Positions 1 to 5,847 of a stretch of DNA of 8,155 nt are shown here, piece by piece; position 1 is the first letter of the stretch; every line of letters begins with the position of its first letter. The position numbers were made by a program, and so were the translations under genes. The stretch is from contig JAEVZM010000081.1 of assembly GCA_023392225.1 (NCBI GenBank), positions 1 to 8,155 on the forward strand, given 5' to 3'. The DNA comes from Pseudomonadota bacterium (lineage in GTDB: Bacteria; Pseudomonadota; Alphaproteobacteria; Rhizobiales; Kaistiaceae). Below the pieces are notes generated by a model. The model worked only from the letters and a program-made list of their open reading frames with translations. It had not been told where the DNA came from and did no database searches.

Positions 1-559
1 CGCCGCCGTAGAGCTTGTCCTTGCCGTTGCCGCCGAACATGAGGTCGGGGCCGTCGCCGCCGAACACAGTGTCGCCGCCATTGTTGCTGTAGGCGATGCT
101 GCCCTTGTCGTTGAGGACGATCGTGGCGGCGAACTTGCTGCCGTCGACGCGGATCCCGGTGGTCTCGCTGAGCAGCTCGACCGGCGACCTGCCGATGATC
201 TCCGAGACCTTGGCCTTGGTCCCGTTGCCATAGTCATTGTCGAAGGTGGTCTGGTGGGTGTGCGAGAAGACCCGGTCGACGGTCGCCGACTTGGCCACCT
301 TGAGGTACTTGTTCTGCCAGACCGGGAAATAATAGTAGCTGCCGTCCTCGGCCGGGGTCTTGCCGCTCTTGACCTGGAACGAGACGCCCACCAGGCGCAC
401 CAGGCCGGCATTGGTCTGGAGGTCGATCCAGTCCTTGCCCTTGTCGGTTCCGTAATTGGCGTAGCCGCCCGACACCAGCGCGATGACCGTGTTGGTCATC
501 CACCCCCCGGTGAAATCGAGCGGCTCGGTGATGTCGTTCGAGGCGATATGCGAATACAT
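1..559 (-). CDS. RTX (hemolysin-type calcium-binding repeat) protein, N-terminal part, cut by the window edge
   Basis: I read 186 codons from an ATG at 559 down to the window edge. Residues 1-160 form a domain I do not recognise; it has beta-rich, Tyr-rich stretches such as GSYYYFPVWQNKYLKV. From residue 161 glycine/aspartate nonapeptide repeats begin (GGDTVFGGDGPDLMFGGNGK), matching the GGxGxDxxx calcium-binding RTX consensus. No N-terminal signal peptide is visible. That fits the family, whose members usually leave the cell by a type I secretion system using a C-terminal signal, here outside the window. The start is uncertain: ATG 559 has a weak GGA about 7 nt upstream, while an in-frame TTG at 571 has AAAGAG 4 nt upstream, and the frame stays open further upstream. 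The substrate or role cannot be assigned. The RTX family call is firm; the function is not. Confidence 0.8.
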   Translation of the reverse strand, partial: MYSHIASNDITEPLDFTGGWMTNTVIALVSGGYANYGTDKGKDWIDLQTNAGLVRLVGVSFQVKSGKTPAEDGSYYYFPVWQNKYLKVAKSATVDRVFSHTHQTTFDNDYGNGTKAKVSEIIGRSPVELLSETTGIRVDGSKFAATIVLNDKGSIAYSNNGGDTVFGGDGPDLMFGGNGKDKLYGG

Positions 560-633
560 CGGCGTTTCCAACGAACTCTTTGAGTCGACTATCTGCCCGA
601 AGTGCCGGGCCGCGTGAAGCGCCAAATGTCGCA

Positions 634-653
634 CCGGCGCGGCACCGCGCCGG
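634..653 (-). terminator. GC-rich hairpin just downstream of the ferredoxin-reductase-like gene, possible terminator
   Basis: Two perfect 9-bp arms (CCGGCGCGG at 634-642 and CCGCGCCGG at 645-653) are separated by 2 bases, giving a realistic 8-bp stem with a 4-base loop. It begins 14 bp after the stop codon of the flavoprotein gene and lies upstream of the RTX gene, where a terminator would be expected. No U-tract follows on the minus strand, so it may be a pause site, a 3'-end-protecting structure or a Rho-linked element rather than a classical intrinsic terminator. Confidence 0.4.
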
Positions 654-667
654 GCGGCCGGCGGCGC

Positions 668-1462
668 TCAGGCCTCGGGCGCCACCATCACGCTGTCGTC
701 GAGGCGGGTCGCCGGGGTGCCGCCATAGCGCTCGGTGCGGATGCGGCCCGCCGGCACGCCGGCCTCGACGAGGAACATCGAGGCGACCTCGACGAAGGCC
801 GTTGCGCCGCAGACGAAGGCGAGCCGGGGCATGGCGCCGAGCCCGGCCAGGGCGCCGGCGATGACCTCCCGGTCGATCCGGCCGGAGCGGATGCCCTCGT
901 GCGGCGCCGCCTGGCGGGTCAGCGTGAGGCTGAGATGGAAGCCCGGATCGGCCGCCGCCTCCGCCATCAGCTCGTCGCGGAAGATCACGTCGGCGAAGCT
1001 GCGCGCCGAATAGACCAGCCCGAACGGCGCGGCGACCCCGGCGCGGCGCCGCGACCGGAGCATCGAAACCAGCGGCACGACGCCCGAGCCGCCGCCGATC
1101 AGGAGGATCGGGCCGCCATCGCCGGGCAGCCAGTTGAAATGCCCGCCGATCGGCCCGCGCAGCTCGATACTGTCGCCGATCTGGGCGACCTCGTGGAAGA
1201 ACGCCGAGACCTCGCCGGTCTCCAGCCGCTCGATGACCAGCTCGATCTCGGGCTCGCCCGGGGCGGAGGCGATCGAGTAGCTGCGCTGCGCCTGGTAGCC
1301 GTCCGGCGCCGTCAGCCGCACGTCGACATGCTGCCCCGCGACGAAGGCGAAGCCCTCGGCCGGCTTCAGGAAGAAGCTCTTCACGGTCGGGGTCTGCGCG
1401 ACGATCCGGGTGATCGTCGTGTCCTGCCAGCGGAGGCGCGGCGGCTGGGGGGGCTGGTTCAT
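668..1462 (-). CDS. FAD/NAD(P)-binding ferredoxin-reductase-type oxidoreductase
   Basis: A 264-residue flavoprotein of the ferredoxin-NADP reductase superfamily. An FAD-binding beta-barrel occupies roughly residues 10-110, with the flavin motif RSYSIAS at 60-66. A nucleotide-binding domain follows, with GGGSGVVP at 123-130, VCGATAFV at 217-224 and a C-terminal RYGG at 245-248. There is no plant-type [2Fe-2S] domain and no cysteine cluster, so it must pass electrons to a separate partner. It has no signal peptide and is probably cytoplasmic. The frame is open up to 1609, but I chose ATG 1462 because the protein family begins about here and the upstream residues are low-complexity, family-foreign sequence overlapping the divergent promoter. 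Genes of this type often sit beside sulfite-oxidase-like molybdoenzymes (from memory); one lies at 2835-3443, beyond the hydrolase. The physiological donor and acceptor are unknown. Confidence 0.87.
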   Translation of the reverse strand: MNQPPQPPRLRWQDTTITRIVAQTPTVKSFFLKPAEGFAFVAGQHVDVRLTAPDGYQAQRSYSIASAPGEPEIELVIERLETGEVSAFFHEVAQIGDSIELRGPIGGHFNWLPGDGGPILLIGGGSGVVPLVSMLRSRRRAGVAAPFGLVYSARSFADVIFRDELMAEAAADPGFHLSLTLTRQAAPHEGIRSGRIDREVIAGALAGLGAMPRLAFVCGATAFVEVASMFLVEAGVPAGRIRTERYGGTPATRLDDSVMVAPEA

Positions 1463-1571
1463 CTTCTGCTCACTCGTTCCTGCGCTTGCGGTTACCACCA
1501 AGCCCGGCGCGATGCACGAACTGTGACACCGCCGTCGTCGCACCGGCCCCTCCGCGACCCCGGTGCGCCAT

Positions 1572-1579
1572 GCTAAGAT
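1572..1579 (+). promoter_or_regulatory. Candidate extended -10 promoter for the alpha/beta hydrolase gene
   Basis: TGCTAAGAT at about 1571-1579 combines a TGn extension with a TAAGAT hexamer (4 of 6 matches to TATAAT). It would place the transcription start near 1586, about 22 nt before the chosen ATG at 1608. No good -35 hexamer is present 17 bp upstream, which extended -10 promoters can tolerate. It lies in the 145-bp divergent gap; I found no convincing promoter for the opposite, flavoprotein gene there. Confidence 0.35.
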
Positions 1580-1595
1580 AGGCCTGATGCGGCCG

Positions 1596-1600
1596 AGGAG
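1596..1600 (+). promoter_or_regulatory. Shine-Dalgarno AGGAG that sets the hydrolase start
   Basis: AGGAG ends 7 nt before ATG 1608, an ideal spacing, but only 1 nt before the in-frame ATG 1602. It therefore selects 1608 over 1602 and over the more distal 1563 ATG. Confidence 0.7.
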
Positions 1601-1607
1601 AATGAGC

Positions 1608-2831
1608 ATGCGGACGGGTGCGGTTCTGCGGCGGCGCCTTGCCGCCTTTCTGCTGGTGGCAGGCGTCGGCCCGATCGCGGCAGCGGCGGACGAGATGACC
1701 GCGACGGAGGTCGCGCCGGGCTTGCGCTACGCGCTGATCGCGACCTGGGACGTCGATCGCCTCAACGCCATCCTCGACACCGACATCCCGGCCTTCACCG
1801 GCGTCAGCGCCGACTACACGCCGGCGACCAACGCCGTCCGCCTCTACCGGTTGACGTATCCCTCGGTGGTCCCCGAGCAGAACAACCGGCCGATCGTGGC
1901 CACCGGGCTCGTCGCGGTACCCGAGGGCGCAAGCGGCACGCTGCCGCTCGTCTCCTACCAGCACGGCACCGTCTACGGGAAGGAAGAGGTCCCCTCCTTC
2001 CCCGAGCAGTCGCCCGAGACGCAGCTCGCCATCGCGCTCTTCGCCGGCCAGGGCTACGCGCTCATCGGCGCCGACTATTTCGGCATGGGCGACACCAGCG
2101 AGCCCGAGGGCTACGTGGTGAAGGCCAGCCACCAGCAGGCGACCTTCGACATGCTCCGCGCCGGCCGCGACGTGCTCGCCGACCTCGGGGTGGAGACCGG
2201 GCCGCTGTTCCTCGCCGGCTGGTCGCAGGGCGGCTACGTGACGATGGCCTTCCTCGAGAAGCTCGAGGCGTCCGGCGTCAAGGTGGCGGCGGCCGCGACC
2301 GCCAGCGCGCCGGTCGACATCTTCCTCGCCCTCAACGGCTTCCTCAACTTCCCCCGGCCGATCGACGCGGCCTGGGTCAACACGCTCTTCATCCTCTCGG
2401 CGTTCTCCTACGAGAACTACTATTCGGTTCCGGGCCTCGCCCGCTCGGTGATCAACGACGCCTATTACGAGATGGCGAAGGCGGCCTACGACCGGACCCC
2501 GGTGGACGCGACGAAGATCCCGACCGACCTGCACGAGCTGGTTCGGACCGAGTATTTCGACCCCCGGTTCTTCGCCGCCTCGGCCTATGGCCGGCTGCTC
2601 GCGGCGAACCAGGTGTTCCGCTGGGTGATCGAGACGCCGGTGCGCAACTACTACGGCGAGGCCGACGAGGTGATCAGCGTCGGCCTCGGCCGGCTGGCCA
2701 TGACCTACCAGGAGGCGATGGGGTCGGGGAACGACAAGGTCGAGGCGATCTCGACCGGGCCGACCAGCCACCGCGGCACCTTCGGCAAGGCGGCGGCGGC
2801 GTGGAAGGCCTGGTTCGACACGCTGAAGTAA
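1608..2831 (+). CDS. Secreted alpha/beta hydrolase (lipase/esterase-like)
   Basis: A 407-residue protein. Residues 1-27 look like a Sec signal peptide: MRTGAVLRRR, then a hydrophobic stretch, with likely cleavage near AAA-AD, so it should be exported to the periplasm or beyond. The alpha/beta-hydrolase signature is clear. The oxyanion-hole region is SYQHGT (116-121), the nucleophile elbow is GWSQG (204-208, Ser206), the acid is probably Asp353 in YYGEAD, and the base is probably His388 in TSHRGT. The layout resembles the secretory lipase family and related large bacterial esterases; the substrate cannot be told from sequence. The AGGAG at 1596-1600 supports this start. The gene is transcribed against all its neighbours, diverges from the flavoprotein gene, and its stop lies 3 bp from the stop of the sulfite-oxidase-like gene. 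It looks intact, and its codon use resembles the neighbours'. Confidence 0.88.
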   Translation: MRTGAVLRRRLAAFLLVAGVGPIAAAADEMTATEVAPGLRYALIATWDVDRLNAILDTDIPAFTGVSADYTPATNAVRLYRLTYPSVVPEQNNRPIVATGLVAVPEGASGTLPLVSYQHGTVYGKEEVPSFPEQSPETQLAIALFAGQGYALIGADYFGMGDTSEPEGYVVKASHQQATFDMLRAGRDVLADLGVETGPLFLAGWSQGGYVTMAFLEKLEASGVKVAAAATASAPVDIFLALNGFLNFPRPIDAAWVNTLFILSAFSYENYYSVPGLARSVINDAYYEMAKAAYDRTPVDATKIPTDLHELVRTEYFDPRFFAASAYGRLLAANQVFRWVIETPVRNYYGEADEVISVGLGRLAMTYQEAMGSGNDKVEAISTGPTSHRGTFGKAAAAWKAWFDTLK

Positions 2832-2834
2832 GCC

Positions 2835-3443
2835 TCAGTCGCCGGTGAAGCGCTGCTCCTTCCATGGGTCGCCGTAGATGTGGTAGCCGCGCAGCTCCCA
2901 GAAGCCCGGCTCGTCGCGGGTGGTGAACTGGAGCGCGTTCACCCACTTCGCCGACTTCCAGAAATAGAGGTGCGGCACCAGCAGCCGGGCCGGGCCGCCA
3001 TGGTCGGCCGAGATCGGCGCGCCGTCATAGGCGAAGGCGATCATCGCCTGGTCGCCGGCGAGGTCGGCATAGGGCACGTTGGTGGTGTAGCCGTCATAGG
3101 AATGGGCGAGCACGTAGGGGGTCGGCGGCCCTTCGAGCCCGGCGGCGGCGAGGATGTCGTCGATCCGCACCCCTTCCCAGTCGGTGTCGAACTTGCTCCA
3201 CTTGGTGACGCAGTGGATGTCGCGGTGGAGCGGGGTGCGCGGCAGCTGGCCGAACTCCTCCCAGCTCCACGAGGCGATCGGCCGCGGCCCGTCCTTGAGG
3301 GTGAAGCGCCAGGACTGCGTCGCCACCTGGGGCGTCGGCCCGGCCGAGAGCACCGGAAAGCCGTCCTCCTTGTACTGCCCGGGCGGCAGGCGCACCGCCT
3401 CCTCGGGCGGCAGGCGGCGGCCGAAGAACCCGCGTGTGGCCAT
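2835..3443 (-). CDS. Sulfite-oxidase-like molybdopterin oxidoreductase (cytoplasmic, small)
   Basis: A 202-residue protein with the sulfite-oxidase (Moco-binding) fold. Cys78 in DIHCVTKW is in the position of the molybdenum-ligating cysteine. The stretch HGGPARLLVPHLYFWKSAKW (149-168) is the conserved pterin-binding region. The N-terminal RLPPGQ and FPVLSAGPTP elements (18-37) are typical of the short 'sulfite oxidase-like' branch as I recall it. It lacks the Tat signal of MsrP/YedY, the heme domain and the dimerisation domain, so it is likely a cytoplasmic single-domain enzyme whose substrate is not established. A strong Shine-Dalgarno, GGAGGT (3451-3456), sits 7 nt before ATG 3443 and starts right after the upstream stop codon. 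The gene follows the sugar dehydrogenase by 14 bp, so cotranscription is likely. A flavoprotein electron partner could be the gene at 668-1462. Confidence 0.88.
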   Translation of the reverse strand: MATRGFFGRRLPPEEAVRLPPGQYKEDGFPVLSAGPTPQVATQSWRFTLKDGPRPIASWSWEEFGQLPRTPLHRDIHCVTKWSKFDTDWEGVRIDDILAAAGLEGPPTPYVLAHSYDGYTTNVPYADLAGDQAMIAFAYDGAPISADHGGPARLLVPHLYFWKSAKWVNALQFTTRDEPGFWELRGYHIYGDPWKEQRFTGD

Positions 3444-3457
3444 GATCGGTACCTCCG

Positions 3458-4399
3458 TCAGTCGTGGAAGGGATCGGTGACGAGCCGGCGGCCGACCAGA
3501 AAGGCGTCGGCGACGAGCCGGAGCGGCGCGGCGTCGACCAGGCTGCGCCGCTCGCGCAACAGCTCGGCGAAGCGATCGTAGATGTCTTCGTATTCGTGCG
3601 CCGGGCGCTCGACGTCGAGGGTGCCGTTAAGCTCGAGTCGCGCGCCGCCATGGCTGAGCTTCAGCTGGTTGCCGGCCGCGGTCTCGATCTCGATGTCCCA
3701 GGTCTGCGGCCCGGTCTGGCGCCAGTCGAACGCCGCCGTCAGCCCCTCGTCCGCGGCCATGGTGCGGAAGCGGAGCGAGGCCGCGATCGGCGCGTCGCAA
3801 TTCTCCGGGTAGGTGAGATCGGCGGCGGCGACGAACACCGGCTGCGGCATGATCTCGGTGACGATCGAGAGCGCATTGATGCCGGGGTCGAAGACGCCGA
3901 AGCCGCCGGCGGTCCAGATCCACTTCTGGCCGGGATGCCAGCGCCGCACGTCCTCCTTCCAGGTGACGGTGAGGCGCCGCACCGTCTCGCCGGCGAGCAG
4001 GCGCCGGGCATGGAGGACAGCGGCATTGTACTGCGAGTGCCAGGTGGTGAAGAGCACGCGCTGCTCTGCCGCGGCATAGGCGGCGAGGTCGTCGAGCTCG
4101 CTCACCGTCATCGCCGGCGGCTTCTCGAGCAGCACGTCCTTGCCCGCGGCCAGCGCCTCGCGGGCGATGGCGTGGCGCACCTGCGGCGGCGTGCAGACCG
4201 CGACGGCGCCCACCTCGGCCACCGCGGCATACATCTCCGCCGGGGTGCGGAAGGTCGGCACGCCGGGGACCGCGACGCCCCGCTGGCTCGCCACCGCGGC
4301 CAGGCGAAAGGCAGGATTCTGCGCGATCACCGGCAGGTGCTGGTCCTCGGTGATCTTGCCGAGGCCGATAATTCCGATCGCCGTCACCATGCTCGCCAC
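3458..4399 (-). CDS. Gfo/Idh/MocA-family aldose 1-dehydrogenase (L-arabinose / D-galactose 1-dehydrogenase type)
   Basis: A 313-residue NAD(P)-dependent sugar dehydrogenase. The Rossmann motif GIIGLGKI is at 9-16, the family EKP motif is in LLEKPP (90-95, with Lys93 the likely catalytic lysine), and WKEDVRRWHPGQ (147-158) and DPGINALSI (171-179) form the sugar and active site. These blocks and the overall length closely match my memory of the A. brasilense L-arabinose 1-dehydrogenase, which oxidises L-arabinose or D-galactose to the lactone as the first step of a non-phosphorylative pathway. The start is ambiguous: GTG 4399 gives the family length but lies only 4 nt from GGAGG; ATG 4390 lies 13 nt away. 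I prefer 4399. No lactonase, dehydratase or sugar transporter is in the window. The exact sugar is inferred, not proven. Confidence 0.88.
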   Translation of the reverse strand: MASMVTAIGIIGLGKITEDQHLPVIAQNPAFRLAAVASQRGVAVPGVPTFRTPAEMYAAVAEVGAVAVCTPPQVRHAIAREALAAGKDVLLEKPPAMTVSELDDLAAYAAAEQRVLFTTWHSQYNAAVLHARRLLAGETVRRLTVTWKEDVRRWHPGQKWIWTAGGFGVFDPGINALSIVTEIMPQPVFVAAADLTYPENCDAPIAASLRFRTMAADEGLTAAFDWRQTGPQTWDIEIETAAGNQLKLSHGGARLELNGTLDVERPAHEYEDIYDRFAELLRERRSLVDAAPLRLVADAFLVGRRLVTDPFHD

Positions 4400-4402
4400 C
4401 GT

Positions 4403-4409
4403 CCCTCCC
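4403..4409 (-). promoter_or_regulatory. Strong purine-rich Shine-Dalgarno GGGAGGG for the sugar dehydrogenase
   Basis: GGGAGGG lies 3 nt from GTG 4399 and 12 nt from ATG 4390. Neither spacing is ideal, so the start choice stays open. Its strength supports a translated start here rather than further upstream. Confidence 0.6.
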
Positions 4410-4412
4410 TGA

Positions 4413-4427
4413 TTGAAACGGTTTGAG
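4413..4427. promoter_or_regulatory. Candidate operator: imperfect palindrome upstream of the sugar dehydrogenase
   Basis: TTGAAAC-G-GTTTGAG contains AAAC and GTTT half-sites (4416-4419 and 4421-4424) around one central base. It is an AT-rich patch in otherwise very GC-rich DNA, directly upstream of the ribosome-binding site of a sugar dehydrogenase. The shape recalls LacI/GalR-type operators, but those usually have an even-length centre with CG, so the assignment is tentative. No regulator gene is in the window. Confidence 0.25.
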
Positions 4428-4505
4428 CATGACCCGCCACGCGACGCAATCCGGCTCGGGAGGGTCCGGCGCGGCGGCCGGCGCCCCGATCCCGGCGTCG
4501 CGCGC

Positions 4506-4973
4506 TCAGGCGGCGTTCGGCGTCGCGCCCTCGGTCATCACCGCGTAGAGCGCGGCCTTGTCGGCCGAGGCGCGGAGCTTGGAGGCGACGCCCGGCTCGC
4601 GCAGGTGCCGGGCGATGCGGGCGAGGGCCTTGAGATGGTCGGCCCCGGCCCCCTCGGGCGCGAGCAGGAGGAAGATCAGGTCCACCGGCTGGTCGTCGAG
4701 CGCCTCGAAATCGATCGGCTTCGGCAGCCGCGCGAACAGCCCGAAGATGTGATCGAGGCTGGCGAGCTTGCCATGCGGGATGGCGATGCCGCCCCCGACG
4801 CCGGTCGAGCCGAGCTTCTCGCGCTGGAGCAGCGTCTCGAAGATCTCACGCTCCGGAATCCCGGTCAGCTCGGAAGCCTTCTCGGCGATCGCCTGGATCG
4901 CCTGCTTCTTGCTGTTGGCCTTGAGCGAGCCGATCACCGCCTCGGGCTTGATGAGATCGCCTAGGTCCATCAT
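4506..4973 (-). CDS. ptsN: PtsN, nitrogen-regulatory PTS EIIA-Ntr
   Basis: A 155-residue single-domain EIIA of the fructose/mannitol type. The phosphorylatable histidine is His67 in GIAIPHGK. Other family elements are SKKQAIQAIAEKA near residue 21, the LLQREKLGSTGVGGG loop before the histidine, and VDLIFLLLAPEG near 97. EIIA-Ntr receives phosphate from NPr (PtsO) and acts as a regulator of potassium, nitrogen and stress responses rather than as a sugar importer. I chose ATG 4973, which has GGA 6 nt upstream; ATG 4970 and TTG 4979 are in-frame alternatives. It follows hpf by about 57 bp on the same strand, the usual alphaproteobacterial order. The ptsO and ptsP partners are not in the window. 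Confidence 0.95.
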   Translation of the reverse strand: MMDLGDLIKPEAVIGSLKANSKKQAIQAIAEKASELTGIPEREIFETLLQREKLGSTGVGGGIAIPHGKLASLDHIFGLFARLPKPIDFEALDDQPVDLIFLLLAPEGAGADHLKALARIARHLREPGVASKLRASADKAALYAVMTEGATPNAA

Positions 4974-5000
4974 CGACAATCCAAGCTCTTGTCCCCTCGC

Positions 5001-5021
5001 GCCGGGCCTTTGGCTTCCGGC
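5001..5021 (-). other. Stem-loop in the hpf-ptsN intercistronic gap
   Basis: GCCGG (5001-5005) pairs with CCGGC (5017-5021) and GCC (5006-5008) with GGC (5012-5014), around a 3-base loop and a 2-base bulge. It starts about 9 nt after the hpf stop codon. No U-tract follows on the minus strand, so full termination is doubtful; attenuation, processing or protection of the hpf 3' end are the likelier roles. This is inferred from base pairing alone. Confidence 0.35.
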
Positions 5022-5030
5022 GTCCGTGCT

Positions 5031-5618
5031 TCAGCGGTCCTTCGGATCACGCTGAGTTTCGAGCGACGGATCGATCCAGCCGATGTGACCGTCGGTCCTG
5101 CGATAGACGACGCTGATGCCGCCATGGGCGGCATTGCGGAAGACAACGACGGGAAGATCGGAGAGATCCATCGCCGTCACCGCCTTGCCGACGGTCATCA
5201 TCTCGAGATGGGCGATCTCCTCGGCGATGATGGTCGGGTTGTAGTCGGCCGCCACGTCCTCCTCCTCGTCCAGCGAGGCGATGACGTAGCTCGCCGCGGG
5301 CAGGGAGTCGGTGCGATTGGTCGGACGGTGGTCCTTGAGGCGCCGCTTGTAGCGCCGCAGCCGCTTCTCGATCCGGTCGGCGGCGATGTCGAGGCTCTGA
5401 TGCGGCTCCTGGGCGCGGCCGGTCGCCTGCAGCACGATGCCGGTGTCGAGGTGCAGCGTGCAGTCGGTCCGGAAGCCGGGGCCGTCCCGCTCGAGCACCA
5501 CCTGGCCGCTGAAGCCGCCATCGAAATACTTGGCGAGCGCGGCGGCGAGCCGCTCCTCGGCATGGATGCGGAAGGCATCGCCGATGTCGAGGTTCTTACC
5601 TGAAATGCGCAATCCCAT
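5031..5618 (-). CDS. hpf: Long-form ribosome hibernation promoting factor (HPF)
   Basis: A 195-residue two-domain protein. The N-terminal S30AE/YfiA domain (about 1-100, starting MGLRISGKNLDI and including the basic helix DRIEKRLRRYKRRLKDH) binds the 30S decoding region. An acidic linker follows (about 115-127). The C-terminal domain (about 128-185, with MTVGKAVTAMDLSDLPVVVF and a conserved GGISVVYRRTDGHIGWIDP end) mediates dimerisation of two 30S-bound copies, giving 100S ribosomes in stationary phase or stress. The length fits long HPF, not the short enterobacterial form. ATG 5618 gives the canonical N-terminus; GAAG lies 5 nt upstream. A candidate promoter at 5769-5797 would give it a leader of about 144 nt and expression independent of rpoN. 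This is the usual place for hpf, between rpoN and ptsN. Confidence 0.95.
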   Translation of the reverse strand: MGLRISGKNLDIGDAFRIHAEERLAAALAKYFDGGFSGQVVLERDGPGFRTDCTLHLDTGIVLQATGRAQEPHQSLDIAADRIEKRLRRYKRRLKDHRPTNRTDSLPAASYVIASLDEEEDVAADYNPTIIAEEIAHLEMMTVGKAVTAMDLSDLPVVVFRNAAHGGISVVYRRTDGHIGWIDPSLETQRDPKDR

Positions 5619-5747
5619 GGGAGCTTCGAACCTTCTCCGTCGTTCGGTTCTGTCGAGCGCGAAGTGCGCTACGTGGCCCGCGCCATGGACGGCGCCGTCG
5701 AGGCCAAGAGCGCTGTAGACGCTTCGCGAAAAACGCGCGCCGCCACC

Positions 5748-5831
5748 CCGGCTCGTCGATGGGCGCAGGTTCTATGAGTGGCGCGCCGACAAGTCAACCG
5801 GCCCCGGTCCGGTCCCCCTCCGACGAGCCGG
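5748..5831. repeat. 11-bp perfect inverted repeat bracketing the predicted hpf promoter
   Basis: CCGGCTCGTCG (5748-5758) and its exact reverse complement CGACGAGCCGG (5821-5831) are separated by 62 bp. The predicted hpf -35 and -10 boxes lie wholly between the arms. It could be a pair of regulator half-sites, a looping element, or the base of a long stem in read-through RNA from rpoN. The same 11-mer also occurs inside the sugar dehydrogenase coding region near 3511, so the word itself is not rare in this composition. Confidence 0.4.
5769..5797 (-). promoter_or_regulatory. Candidate sigma-70-type promoter for hpf
   Basis: On the minus strand TTGACT (5797-5792, 5 of 6 to TTGACA) is followed after exactly 17 bp by TAGAAC (5774-5769, 4 of 6 to TATAAT). 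The expected start is near 5762, about 144 nt upstream of the hpf ATG. It lies in the 229-bp gap after rpoN, which holds no gene of its own. No sigma-54 GG-N10-GC type element was seen there. Confidence 0.5.
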
Positions 5832-5847
5832 CACCTGTGGATGATGC

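Noticed and set aside
595..610. Small hairpin GCCCG/CGGGC and short palindromes upstream of the RTX gene
   Set aside because: The 5-bp stem and 8-bp palindrome are too short to separate from chance, and no promoter with a good -35 could be placed nearby.
1463..1571. Promoter for the flavoprotein gene, and a TGTGACA half-palindrome
   Set aside because: No hexamer pair with acceptable spacing was found on the minus strand, and a single 7-base word is not evidence for a regulator site.
602..1576. Long plus-strand open frame of 324 codons
   Set aside because: It is antisense to the flavoprotein gene. Its translation is Arg/Ala/Gly/Asp-rich low-complexity sequence with no domain, as expected from the opposite strand of a GC-rich gene.
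1470..2771. Long minus-strand open frame of 433 codons
   Set aside because: It is antisense to the well-supported alpha/beta hydrolase; its composition is Arg/Gly/Val-rich with no recognisable motif.
3464..4426. Plus-strand open frame of 320 codons
   Set aside because: It is antisense to the sugar dehydrogenase, whose frame has clear Rossmann and active-site motifs.
4440..4505. GC-rich inverted repeat after ptsN (GGCGC/GCGCC arms), possible terminator
   Set aside because: The arms are only about 5 bp with a large loop, there is no U-tract, and such words are expected by chance at this base composition.
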